From Streptomyces fuscichromogenes (GTDB lineage: Bacteria > Actinomycetota > Actinomycetes > Streptomycetales > Streptomycetaceae), in contig NZ_BMML01000045.1 in NCBI RefSeq assembly GCF_014645815.1, positions 1 to 48,035 on the forward strand: a stretch of 48,035 nt of DNA, written 5' to 3'. A program made the translations under genes and the position numbers. Below are positions 15,818-23,601 of this stretch, one piece after another. Every line of letters starts with the position of its first letter. Position 1 is the stretch's first letter. Under the pieces are notes generated by a model. It was not told the origin of the DNA. It ran no database searches and saw only the letters and a program-made list of their open reading frames with translations.

Positions 15818-16912
15818 ATGGCTCAGTTGAACCATGCGGAGCTGGTCGACAAGAAGTTCGTGCTGTTCGCCGAGGGGTGCTTCGGGCTCTTCACGAGCAA
15901 GATCGGCGCTTCGCTGCTGCGTTATCGCGGGGACCGCTGTGTCGCCGTGATCGACAGCCGCAAGGCCGGCCAGACCGTGCAGGACGTCCTCGGCTACGGC
16001 GGTCCGATCCCGATCGTCAGCCGCGTCGAGCAGGCGCTGCACCTGCAGCCCGAGGTCATGATCATCGGGAAGGGTCTGCACTCCGCCGAGCTGCCCTCCG
16101 GCTGGAAGCCGCATCTGCTGGCGGCCGTCCAGAGCGGCCTGCACATCATCAACTCGATCCACTACCGGCTCACGGACGACGCGGACATCGCCCGGGTGGT
16201 CCGGGACAAGGGGATCACCGTCTGGGAGACCAAGGACGCCCCGAAGGTGCCGCTGAACAAGGCGCGGGTCCTGGATCTGGACGCCTGGATCGTCCACACG
16301 TGCGGCAGCGACTGCAACATCGGCAAGAAGACCACCGGCCTGGAGATCTGGAACGAGGCCAACCGGCGCGGCATCCCCACCGGGTTCGCCGCCACCGGCC
16401 AGAGCGGCATCCTGATCTCCGGCCACGGTGTCGCGGTCGACGCGGTGCCCGGCGACTTCATGGGCGGCGCCGTGGAGCAGGTCGTCATCCAGGCCGCCGC
16501 CGGCAACGAGTGGGTCGTCGTGGAGGGCCAGGCCGGCCTCAACCACATCCAGGGCAGCGGTGTCGCCCTGACCATCCTGCACAGCGCCCTGCCGCACGCC
16601 CTGGTGTTCTGCCACCGCCTGGGCGCCGAGCGCACCAAGGTCTGGGAGACGCCCATCCCCCCGATCGCCGAGATCATCCGCATGAACGAGGAGCTCAGCG
16701 GTGTCCTGCGGCCCGCCAGGGTCGCCGCCATCAGCGTCAACAGCGTCGGCTTCAGCGACGAGGACTACCGGCGCGAGGCCGAGAAGCTGGAGGCCGACAC
16801 CGGGCTGCCCGTCGTCGACCCGATCCGTGAGGGCAGCGCCGCCCGGCTCGTGGACATCCTGCGCGCCCACCAGCTCGAGACCGCCCACCAGCAGCCGGCC
16901 CGCCTCAGCTGA
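15818..16912 (+). CDS. DUF1611 P-loop protein
   Basis: 364 aa from the ATG at 15818 with ribosome site GGAGGAAG. The N-terminal Rossmann-like domain (1-150) is followed by a Walker A motif GSDCNIGKKT (163-172), then TGFAATGQSGILISGHGVAV, VPGDFMGGAVEQ and VVVEGQAGLNHI, characteristic of DUF1611. Members of this family include DgcN, described as a D-glutamate N-acetyltransferase working beside an epimerase-type enzyme. A role in N-acylation or activation of an amino acid is therefore possible but not established here. It sits between two ATP-grasp genes, a context that suggests it acts on an amino-acid or peptide intermediate. Confidence 0.8.
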   Translation: MAQLNHAELVDKKFVLFAEGCFGLFTSKIGASLLRYRGDRCVAVIDSRKAGQTVQDVLGYGGPIPIVSRVEQALHLQPEVMIIGKGLHSAELPSGWKPHLLAAVQSGLHIINSIHYRLTDDADIARVVRDKGITVWETKDAPKVPLNKARVLDLDAWIVHTCGSDCNIGKKTTGLEIWNEANRRGIPTGFAATGQSGILISGHGVAVDAVPGDFMGGAVEQVVIQAAAGNEWVVVEGQAGLNHIQGSGVALTILHSALPHALVFCHRLGAERTKVWETPIPPIAEIIRMNEELSGVLRPARVAAISVNSVGFSDEDYRREAEKLEADTGLPVVDPIREGSAARLVDILRAHQLETAHQQPARLS

Positions 16913-16953
16913 ACACCGGGGCCGGGCCCGGACCATTGCGAGGAGATGCACAG

Positions 16954-18270
16954 ATGAACAGAGCGGTCCTGCTCCTCATGCACCAGGGCAAGTCCTACAC
17001 CGAGGAGGCCGCCGCGGCCGCCTCCCGGCTCGGCCTGTCCCTGGTCGCCGTCACCTCCCGGCCCAGGACGCCGGAGGTCCTCGAGGAGACCCTGCGCCAC
17101 CTGGCGGACTGCGTGGTCACCGAGGAGAGCGAACTGCACTTCGGTGACGTCGAGAAGGCCGTCCGTGAACTCGCCGACCGCGGCTACCGCGTCGAGGCCG
17201 CCCTCGCCAGCTTCGAGGGCTACCGGCTCCTGATGGCCGAGATCAACCAGCAGCTCGGCGCGCGCGACTGCGCGGAGCCCGCGCTGCGCCTGTGCCTGGA
17301 CAAGTACGCACTGCGCCGCCACCTGTTCGCCGAGGGGCTCAGCGAAGTCCGCGTGCACCGGCTCGCCCCCGGGGCGGTCCCCGAACTCGACCCCGCCTCC
17401 CGCTGGTTCGTCAAGCCGGTGCGCGGTGCCGCGTCCTTCGCGGCGTTCATCCTGGAGAGCACCGACGACCTGGCCGACCTGCCCGCGATCCAGGCGCAGA
17501 TGCGCGCCGACGGCTCCATGAAGGCGATCTTCATGGACCGCTACGACTTCCTCGCCGAGGAGTACGTCGAGGGCCCGGAGTTCAGCTTCGAGACGTTCGT
17601 CCTGGACGGGCACGTCCACCACCTGTGCGTCCACGAGAAGGCCCGCGTGGAGCGCCTGGAACGCACCACCCTGGAGGGGATGTCGGTCAGCCCGCCCGTC
17701 AGCCTCGGCCGTGAACTCGTCCTTGAGGGAGCCGACTTCGTCACCCGCTGCCTCAAGGCCCTGGAAGAGCACGGGCTGAGCGCCGGCGCCTTCCACATCG
17801 AGGCCAAGTACTGGGAGGCGAAGAAGCGCTGGGAGATCATCGAGATCAACCCGCGGATGGGCGGCAGTCTCATCGACCCCAGCGTCCGCACCGTCACCGG
17901 GCTCTCCTTCTTCGACCTGTGGACCGAGGCCCTGCTCCTGCCCGACGGCCCCCAGGACGCCTTCCACGAGCGGCTCACCCGCGCCTCCCAGCTGGAGGCG
18001 CTGCGCACCGACACGCCCACCCCGGCGACGGTGTTCCTCAGCAAGTACGGCCAGAAGGGGCGCACCGTCGACTCGATCCGCTTCGACCCGCCCACCCGGC
18101 CGCCCCGGATCCTGCGCGTCCACGTGGGCGAGGGAACCGAACTCGCCTCCTCCGACCGGGCGATCTGCCTGATGGACGCCCTGTGGGACGTGTCGGCCGA
18201 CGACCTCGAGGCCGAGACCGCCTTCCTGGAGCGGCACGCGGACGAGCACTTCCACGTCCGCTACCGCTGA
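16954..18270 (+). CDS. ATP-grasp carboxylate-amine ligase 2
   Basis: 438 aa from the ATG at 16954 (ribosome site GAGGAG). Pre-ATP-grasp domain (1-105), LRLCLDKYALRRHLFAEGLS (111-130), the ATP-binding lysine K154 in WFVKPVRGAASFAAF, EEYVEGPEFSFETFV (202-216) and the metal site EIIEINPRMGGSLIDP (294-309; E297, N299, R301). The ELNPR-type motif is canonical, so the enzyme should be active. It differs clearly from ligase 1, so the two probably use different substrates. It is 41 bases after DUF1611 and 55 bases before the diiron oxidase gene in one operon. Confidence 0.85.
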   Translation: MNRAVLLLMHQGKSYTEEAAAAASRLGLSLVAVTSRPRTPEVLEETLRHLADCVVTEESELHFGDVEKAVRELADRGYRVEAALASFEGYRLLMAEINQQLGARDCAEPALRLCLDKYALRRHLFAEGLSEVRVHRLAPGAVPELDPASRWFVKPVRGAASFAAFILESTDDLADLPAIQAQMRADGSMKAIFMDRYDFLAEEYVEGPEFSFETFVLDGHVHHLCVHEKARVERLERTTLEGMSVSPPVSLGRELVLEGADFVTRCLKALEEHGLSAGAFHIEAKYWEAKKRWEIIEINPRMGGSLIDPSVRTVTGLSFFDLWTEALLLPDGPQDAFHERLTRASQLEALRTDTPTPATVFLSKYGQKGRTVDSIRFDPPTRPPRILRVHVGEGTELASSDRAICLMDALWDVSADDLEAETAFLERHADEHFHVRYR

Positions 18271-18325
18271 CCGCAATTTTTCGTGAACACCCCCGCACAC
18301 ACCTCTTGCCGAGAAGGAGAACGCG

Positions 18326-19075
18326 ATGAACCGCGTACGGAACACCGGGATCACCCACCCCAAGCCGTTCTACGACGCGGAGCAGAGCCGTCTGAAGAAG
18401 GCCGAGCTCGACCGCTACCTGGACAAGAAGATGGCCGAGTGGAAGGCCACCGTCCCCTTCGCGTCCCACCTGAGTGAACCCTCCCTCCACCAGGCGTACT
18501 ACCGCCGTACCCTCATCGAGCACGTGTGGCGGATCCGCCTGTCCCGGGTCAGCCAGTCCAAGGCCATCGCCAAGATCGCCCAGGTCTCGCCCCGGGCCGC
18601 CCGGGACTACGCGCAGTACCAGGCCGACGAGATGCTCCACGACCGGCTGTACATCGGTGACGCCGCGGCCGCCGGGGTCACCGAGGAGGAGATCCTCGCC
18701 ACCGAGCCCTACCTGTCCACCCGCCTGTTCGAGGGCTTCTTCTACTACGCCCTGGAGCACGAGTCGGCCCTCGCGCCGGTCGTCTCCAACTACCTGGTGG
18801 AGTACACGCAGGTCAAGCTCCAGCCGGCCATCGTGGACAACCTCCAGGAGCAGCTCGGCAAGGAGAGCGTCAAGGGGCAGGCCGCCCACCTCCACGTCGA
18901 CACCACCGAGGACCACTCCCAGGAGATGTGGGACATCCTCCACCAGCTGATCTTCAGCGAGGAGGACTTCCAGAAGGTGTTCAAGTACATCGACGACGTC
19001 CAGGAGATCCTCGCGATGTTCTTCCGGGAGATCTACGAGGACACCGTCGCCCTGCAGGCGCAGAGCGCCGTGTGA
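18326..19075 (+). CDS. Haem-oxygenase-like diiron oxidase (PqqC/TenA fold)
   Basis: 249 aa, all-helical, the length of PqqC-type proteins. Candidate metal ligands follow the HDO pattern: E102 and H105 in QADEMLHDRLYIGD, E145 or E159 in YYALEHESALAPVVSNYLVE, and H188/H190, D192 and H197 in AHLHVDTTEDHSQEMWDIL. Known HDOs perform N-oxygenation (SznF, HrmI/BelK), oxidative C-C cleavage (BesC, UndA) or azetidine formation (PolF). Good ribosome site (GAGAAGGAG). The gene is followed by a 2OG oxygenase; in hormaomycin and belactosin pathways such a pair converts lysine to a nitro intermediate and then a nitrocyclopropane, which makes that chemistry a candidate here. The substrate is unknown. Confidence 0.75.
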   Translation: MNRVRNTGITHPKPFYDAEQSRLKKAELDRYLDKKMAEWKATVPFASHLSEPSLHQAYYRRTLIEHVWRIRLSRVSQSKAIAKIAQVSPRAARDYAQYQADEMLHDRLYIGDAAAAGVTEEEILATEPYLSTRLFEGFFYYALEHESALAPVVSNYLVEYTQVKLQPAIVDNLQEQLGKESVKGQAAHLHVDTTEDHSQEMWDILHQLIFSEEDFQKVFKYIDDVQEILAMFFREIYEDTVALQAQSAV

Positions 19076-19373
19076 CCCGCGCGCGCCCGGCACGCCCGGC
19101 CCGCCGTGTGCCGGTCGCACGGCGGGCGCGTGCCGGCACGCGCAGAGCGCCGTGTGACCGGCATGTCCCGGGCCCGCACCGGCCGCCGGCCGGTGTGCGG
19201 GGCCCGGCCGCGGGGCCGGCCGGCGGCGCCTTCGGGCCCTGACGGGTCCGGCGGGCTGCCGCCGTCCGGCGGACCCCCGCACGGCCCGCTCCCCCGCCGC
19301 CCTCGCCGCCCCCGCCGTCCTGAGGCCCCGCCGTCCTGAGGCCCTGCCGCCCCGCCAGAAAGGAACCCCGCGC
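19076..19373. other. Hairpin-rich spacer with duplicated gene end
   Basis: 298 bases between the diiron oxidase and the 2OG oxygenase. A 20-base copy of the last codons and stop of the oxidase (19058-19077) recurs at 19140-19159. Hairpins include CCCGCCGTG/CACGGCGGG (about 19100-19126) and the palindrome GCGCGTGCCGGCACGCGC. The stretch CCGCCGTCCTGAGGCCC occurs in two near-tandem copies around 19312-19347. No gene seen. The spacer could terminate part of the upstream transcript. Confidence 0.5.
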
Positions 19374-20252
19374 ATGTCCACGCCCACCGACACGTTCGTC
19401 AAGGAGTACCGCGAGAACGGCTTCGCGGTCGCCGAGCGTCTCTTCGACCCCAGCGAAGTGGCCGAACTGAACGCCGCCATCACCCAGATCCTGGACGTCC
19501 CCGACATCGGCTCCGTCGCCGAGGTGGAGCCGGGCGACCAGGGCATGGCCCGCCGGATCTGGTCACCCACCAAACAGCACACCGCGTTCGAGCGGGCCGC
19601 CGCCCACCCCCGCCTCCTCGACCACGTCGAGGCGCTCATCGGCCCCGACATCCTCTTCCACTACAGCAAGCTGCACCTCAAGGCCCCGCACGTGGGCAGC
19701 GTCGTCGACTGGCACCAGGACTTCGCCTACTACCCCCACACCAACACCGACCTGGTCACCGCCCTGGTCTACCTCGACGACACCACCACCGAGAACTCCG
19801 CCCTGCAGACCGTCCCCGGCTCCCACCGCCACGGCCTCGCCGACCACTACGTCGACGGCTACTTCCGCGGCAAGATCAGCGGCGCCGGCGCCCCCGACCC
19901 CGCGCTCGCCGTTCCCATCGAGGCGCCCGCCGGCAGCGTGGTCTTCATCCACTGCCTGCTCCTGCACTACTCCTCCCCCAACCGCTCCGACCGCTACCGC
20001 CGCGCCTTCCTGCCCGCCTACCGGGCCGCCGACGCCTACCCGGTCCACTTCGGCCCGCACGCCGGCCACAACGAGGCCGGGGTGAAACTGCTGCGCGGCA
20101 GCGTGTCGGACACCGCACGGGTGGAAGCCGGGGCCTGGCGGCTCCCGCTCGCCGAGCGCCCCTTCGGCTCGCTCTTCCAGCTGCAGGAGGGCGCCGGCAA
20201 GACCACGGCCGCGGCCGCCACCGGGTACGCCACGCTCCAGGAGACGAATTGA
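19374..20252 (+). CDS. Phytanoyl-CoA-type Fe(II)/2-oxoglutarate oxygenase
   Basis: 292 aa, ribosome site AAAGGAA. Double-stranded beta-helix iron site: H114 and D116 in VVDWHQDFAYYPHTNTDLVT, the distal H198 in LLLHYSSPNRSDRYRR, and R209 as the likely 2-oxoglutarate anchor. Asp rather than Gly/Ala in HxD indicates a hydroxylase-, desaturase- or cyclase-type enzyme, not a halogenase. Probable partner of the preceding diiron oxidase. The last codon AAT is followed by TGA belonging to the right end of an inserted TnpB element, so the native C-terminus may have been altered by a few residues or more. Confidence 0.85.
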   Translation: MSTPTDTFVKEYRENGFAVAERLFDPSEVAELNAAITQILDVPDIGSVAEVEPGDQGMARRIWSPTKQHTAFERAAAHPRLLDHVEALIGPDILFHYSKLHLKAPHVGSVVDWHQDFAYYPHTNTDLVTALVYLDDTTTENSALQTVPGSHRHGLADHYVDGYFRGKISGAGAPDPALAVPIEAPAGSVVFIHCLLLHYSSPNRSDRYRRAFLPAYRAADAYPVHFGPHAGHNEAGVKLLRGSVSDTARVEAGAWRLPLAERPFGSLFQLQEGAGKTTAAAATGYATLQETN

Positions 20253-20300
20253 ATCCTCCCCTCCCTGAAGGGAGGGGATTTCTGGCTCAGGCCGCCTCCT
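20249..20300 (-). ncRNA. Probable omega-RNA (reRNA) scaffold end of TnpB element
   Basis: In TnpB systems the guide RNA overlaps the tnpB 3' end and runs through the right-end hairpin into flanking DNA. Here the tnpB stop is at 20287 and the 9-bp hairpin at 20258-20277 is followed by the element boundary near 20249. The guide would thus be copied from the minus strand of the last codons of the 2OG oxygenase gene (about 20230-20249). Assigned from position and family knowledge only. Confidence 0.45.
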
Positions 20301-21507
20301 GGAGCAGCGCTCCAGGAGGTCTTGCGCCATCGGCACCAGCCGGGTCGAGACCAGCCCGGACGAGCATCACGCGTGCGGAGTTCTTGTCCCTGGGGGACAC
20401 GGTCCGGCATGCGCTGCAGGTGTAGGTGCGCTCACCCAGCGGCAGTGCGTGCTTGGCTCTCGCTCCGCAGTGCGCGCAGTCCATCGTGGTGTACGCGGGG
20501 TGGACAAGGCGGATGTCCCGCCCGTGCTTGCGACCCATCTCGACCAGAGCCGCCTTGGTGGCGCCGATGGCGGCGTCAGCGGCTTTACGCGCCATGGTGG
20601 TCCTGGCCAGGAACCTCGGCTTGAAGTCCTCGACGGCGACAGCATCGTGGTCACGGACCACCTTCTTGGCCCACTTACGGCCGGTGTCCTCCCGCTGCCG
20701 GGCGACCTTCTTGTACGCCTTCGCGCGCAGCCGCCTCGCCTCGCCATAGCCCTTCGATCCCGGCTCTCCCTTGTCCGGTCTGCGGCGGGCCATCATCCGG
20801 TCGTACCGGCACAGCTTCGCCTGAGCCTTCCTGCCGTGCCCAGCGTGGGGGAGGTCGTGGTCATCGGACGTGGTGGTGGCGGTCTCCTTCACACCCCAGT
20901 CCACGCCGGCCACCCGGCCGGTCTCCGGCAGCAACTGCTCCTGGGCGGGGACGACGAACGAGGCATACCAGTGCCCGAGGCTGTCCTGGTACACGCGCAC
21001 CGAGGACGGCCCGGCCGGCAACTCCCTCGACCACACCACCGTCACGACGATGCCGCCCGCCAGATGCAGCCTGCCGTGATGCAGCCGGAAGCCACGCCGG
21101 GTGTAGTTCAGGCTCGCCCGCGCCTCGCGCTTCTTCTTGTGCCGCGGCATACCGGCCCGGCGCGTCATCGGCAGCCGCCCCCGGACGTCCTTGCGCACCT
21201 TGGCACGGGAGCGTCCGAAGTCACGGATGACCTGCTGCTGGGGAACCGACGAACCCTCACGCAGCCACGGCGTACGAGCACGGGCCCCGGTCAGCATCCG
21301 ATCGAGCTGCGCCGGACCACACGTCTGCTTCTCCTCGGTTGCCTTGTTGTGCAGGTGCACGGCCCTGGACTTGGCGACACACTCGTTCCACACCCAGCGA
21401 CACCGGTCCCACTCCGCCGACAGGGCACTGCGAGCGGCAGACGACACGCGCAACCGGTAAGTGTACCGGGCATGACCCACGCCGCCAGTCCCCGCCACTT
21501 CAGTCAC
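20287..21507 (-). CDS. tnpB: RNA-guided endonuclease TnpB
   Basis: 406 aa, full length. RuvC triad visible: D203 in RVAGVDWGVKETATT, E293 in AVAVEDFKPRFLA and D374 in SPRDKNSARVML; zinc ribbon C344/C347 (MDCAHCG) and C364/C367 (TYTCSACR). The N-terminal part (RYTYRLRVSSAARSALSAEW, RCRWVWNECVAK) is the usual OrfB_IS605 region. All catalytic residues are present, so it is probably an active RNA-guided nuclease that maintains its element. It interrupts the biosynthetic region but faces opposite to the plus-strand operon. Confidence 0.9.
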   Translation of the reverse strand: MTEVAGTGGVGHARYTYRLRVSSAARSALSAEWDRCRWVWNECVAKSRAVHLHNKATEEKQTCGPAQLDRMLTGARARTPWLREGSSVPQQQVIRDFGRSRAKVRKDVRGRLPMTRRAGMPRHKKKREARASLNYTRRGFRLHHGRLHLAGGIVVTVVWSRELPAGPSSVRVYQDSLGHWYASFVVPAQEQLLPETGRVAGVDWGVKETATTTSDDHDLPHAGHGRKAQAKLCRYDRMMARRRPDKGEPGSKGYGEARRLRAKAYKKVARQREDTGRKWAKKVVRDHDAVAVEDFKPRFLARTTMARKAADAAIGATKAALVEMGRKHGRDIRLVHPAYTTMDCAHCGARAKHALPLGERTYTCSACRTVSPRDKNSARVMLVRAGLDPAGADGARPPGALLQEAA

Positions 21508-21540
21508 TCCAACACCCCCACTCTCGTTCCCATCACCCGC

Positions 21541-21580
21541 CCTGCCCTGCCCTGCCCTGCCCTGCCCTGCCCTGCCCTGC
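21541..21580. repeat. CCTGC pentanucleotide repeat, eight copies
   Basis: Eight perfect tandem CCTGC units 34-73 bases upstream of the tnpB start. Such a simple repeat can change length by slippage and lies where a tnpB promoter or leader would be. Confidence 0.9.
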
Positions 21581-21720
21581 CCTCACACGAGCATATGAGC
21601 GAGATTCGCACACCTACATACAACTCCCGCCACGACCACCCCCATCAGCGAACGCAGGCACACACGTTCGCCATCGCGCGGCTCCGCCGGGCGAGCGCGG
21701 TGACGCTCCGCGCCCACGGG

Positions 21721-21755
21721 CCCGTGACAGCGACGCGGAGCGTCGCTGTCACGGG
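21721..21755. repeat. 16-bp perfect hairpin with GGA loop
   Basis: CCCGTGACAGCGACGC and its exact complement separated by GGA. A partly overlapping alternative pairing exists with GACGCTCCGCG just upstream (about 21702-21712). It is probably part of the end structure of an IS200/IS605-type element, where single-strand hairpins are recognised. Confidence 0.6.
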
Positions 21756-21960
21756 ATGCGATTCCTCCCCGGTGTGAACGCCGGGGCCTCCTCGCAAGAC
21801 ACCAGGTGAAGTCAGCGCAATCCTCGCCGGTGAGACGACACGGCTTCGCCTGTTCTCGCTGCGGCTGTCGTGTTCCGCCTGCGGCCGGTGCCGGAAAGCC
21901 GGTTGGGTCCCCTGGCGCGGGCGGCGTGCCTGGGGCCTCGGCCGTCGGCTCAGGACGTCT
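21756..21960 (-). pseudogene. Remnant of a second TnpB element (3' end and right-end hairpin)
   Basis: On the minus strand the region reads like the GC-rich tail that follows Streptomyces tnpB genes (AACCGGCTTTCCGGCACCGG, then GCGAAGCCGTGTCGTCTCAC), ending in a hairpin CCCCGG/CCGGGG near 21774-21793 followed by GAGGAAT. No RuvC motifs remain and there is no open frame of useful length. Assigned by resemblance of layout to element right ends, so tentative. Confidence 0.35.
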
Positions 21961-22045
21961 GGACAATTGCGGGCAGATTTTGACACGGTGAGGCGCACCG
22001 GCCCGGTAATCGAACGTGCGGCTGATGCTGTCCAGGGGTCCGGCC

Positions 22046-22882
22046 ATGCCATCCGCCCGCCTCGCACCAGACGCCGCAGCCTTCCATGCCGCGCAGAGCG
22101 CTTTCTCCGGCCCCGGAAATCTCGCCCCGCTCTACGCCGACTTACCGGACGACCCGGCCCGACTCGCCCGCACAGCCCGGGATCAGGTGATTCACCGTCT
22201 GGAAGGCGGGCCGTTGCGCCGTGTCATCCCGCAGGACCGCCTGCACAACGACGCCGAGACGCGTTACACCGACGGCATCCTGGAGATCATCACCGAGCGG
22301 AACGACGCCCCGCTGGCACAGCGACGCGAGGCCGGTGACCGCTTCGTCGGGGTCTGCAGGGACTTCGCGCTGCTGCACTGCTCGTTCCTGCGCCACGCGG
22401 GCATACCGGCGCGCCTGCGGTCCGGCTTCGCCGACCACCTCGGCTCGGACGGATTCCACGCCGGCCACGTGGTCACCCGGTACTGGGACACGGAGCGGGG
22501 CTGGCTGTTCGCCGATCCGCAGCTGGCGAACCCGGCGGTCACCGACGCGCGGAAGGCGGACTTCGACCCGATGGACGTGCCGCGCGGCCGCTTTCTGGCC
22601 GCGGGCAACGCGGGGCAGGCCATCCGGACGGGCGAGGCGGACCCGAAGACCTTCGGACTGCACTCCCCGGAGGAGGGGCCGATGGGGGCGGGAGCGGGCG
22701 GCAACACACTGATGACGGACGCGGTCCGCGAGCTGTACGACCGGGCCTCGCTGGTGGTGTGCGACGGCGTTCCCTTGGATGCGGCGCAAAAGCCGTCCGC
22801 CGAGAACGAGGGGCTGCGGACACCGAGGACGGTGCTTTCGCCGGCACCGTCCAACGGTTCGAGCGAGGTCACGCTCCGGTGA
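22046..22882 (+). CDS. Transglutaminase-like domain protein
   Basis: 278 aa from the ATG at 22046 (AGGGG upstream). It carries the transglutaminase-like catalytic triad pattern: C104 in FVGVCRDFALLHCSFLRHAG, a histidine in GFHAGHVV (H138 or H141) and D157 in GWLFADPQL. Such bacterial proteins are cysteine-protease or amidase relatives of largely unknown role. The C-terminal tail after about 240 is low-complexity and may be altered. A TTA codon encodes Leu33 (22142-22144), suggesting bldA control. It sits between transposon debris and an SDR pseudogene inside the span of the biosynthetic cluster; whether it belongs to the pathway is unclear. Confidence 0.75.
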   Translation: MPSARLAPDAAAFHAAQSAFSGPGNLAPLYADLPDDPARLARTARDQVIHRLEGGPLRRVIPQDRLHNDAETRYTDGILEIITERNDAPLAQRREAGDRFVGVCRDFALLHCSFLRHAGIPARLRSGFADHLGSDGFHAGHVVTRYWDTERGWLFADPQLANPAVTDARKADFDPMDVPRGRFLAAGNAGQAIRTGEADPKTFGLHSPEEGPMGAGAGGNTLMTDAVRELYDRASLVVCDGVPLDAAQKPSAENEGLRTPRTVLSPAPSNGSSEVTLR

Positions 22883-22889
22883 TACCGCA

Positions 22890-23495
22890 GGTGACCGGCC
22901 ATCCGTCTCCGACCGGCCGCCGGCTGACCGCTCGGCTGCCGGCCCGGCATCCGGCGGGTGGCCCCGCAGGACATCGTGAGGCCGGTCGCGGCGAAGGGGA
23001 GAGCCGGGAGGTGCTCGGCGGCTTCGCCCGGGCCGGTGCCCCGGGCGGGGATGTCCGGGCGGCGTGCGACGGACTCGGCGACGGCGCGCACGGGTACGCC
23101 GGTTTCTGCCGCCGCGCGGCGGGCCGCCCCTGAGGGTGCCTTGCCGAGCGGGAGGGCGAACAGGTCCCCGACGTCGAGCACATGGGCGGCCGGCCCTCGG
23201 TCGGCTCCGTCTCGTCTTCCACGCAGCGGAAGACTCCGGATGCGCGTGCGAACCTGATCCGTGCGGGGACAAAGCCCCGCCGGTCCCGCTCGCCGTGCGT
23301 GACCGGCGCGACGGCGACGAGGACGGTCCGTGCGCCGCGCCGCCCGCAGCCGGCGCGCGTGAACGGGATCGCCGCGCGCGGGTTGCGCCTGGCGGCCTCG
23401 TCGCTGTCTCCGCCCCTGCCGGTGCCGATCAGGGTCTTGCCGGTACCGGCGAGTCCGTCTCCGAGGGCGGACACCACGCCGCGGTCCTCGGCCAC
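22890..23495 (-). pseudogene. Frameshifted NAD(P)-dependent epimerase/SDR-like gene
   Basis: Minus strand, GC-rich third positions in two successive frames. The first part reads AGTGKTLIGTGRGGDSDEAA, then VAPVTHGERDRRGFVPARI, matching the middle of atypical extended SDRs (LIGTG, PTVHG.GD.GFVP). After about 23170 the family-like sequence continues in another frame as HVLDVGDLFALPLGKAP, then ETGVPVRAVAESVARR and EAAEHLPALPFAATG, resembling their C-terminus. The N-terminal NAD-binding glycine motif is missing. Both a 5' deletion and a frameshift are therefore likely. It is convergent with the transglutaminase-like gene. Confidence 0.5.
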
Positions 23496-23601
23496 GGCGC
23501 CGGTGCGGTCGGGGCGAGCGGTCCACGGCAGGCCCGGCCCCCGCGGCGGCGGGCGCCGGTGCCGGCGCGGTCACCCCCGGGAAGGCCGGGCCGGACAGTG
23601 C

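Larger units (their letters stand above)
20249..21600 (-). mobile_element. IS605/IS1341-type element carrying only tnpB
   Basis: The right end is recognisable as TTGAATCC followed by the hairpin CCCCTCCCT/AGGGAGGGG (20258-20277), typical for Streptomyces TnpB elements; tnpB follows on the minus strand. No tnpA transposase is present, so the element would need one in trans. The left end is not certain; it lies somewhere beyond the tnpB start near 21540-21600. The insertion point is the exact 3' end of the 2OG oxygenase gene. Confidence 0.65.

Noticed and set aside
10597..19075. Nikkomycin/polyoxin-type nucleoside cluster
   Set aside because: EPSPS-like, aminotransferase, ATP-grasp and oxygenase genes suggest it, but no radical SAM (NikJ-type) gene was found and two ligases plus DUF1611 do not fit.
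19374..20252. Fe/2OG halogenase
   Set aside because: The iron site is H-Q-D with the carboxylate present; halogenases of this fold replace it with Gly or Ala.
21541..21580. CRISPR array
   Set aside because: Five-base perfect tandem units without spacers; it is a microsatellite.
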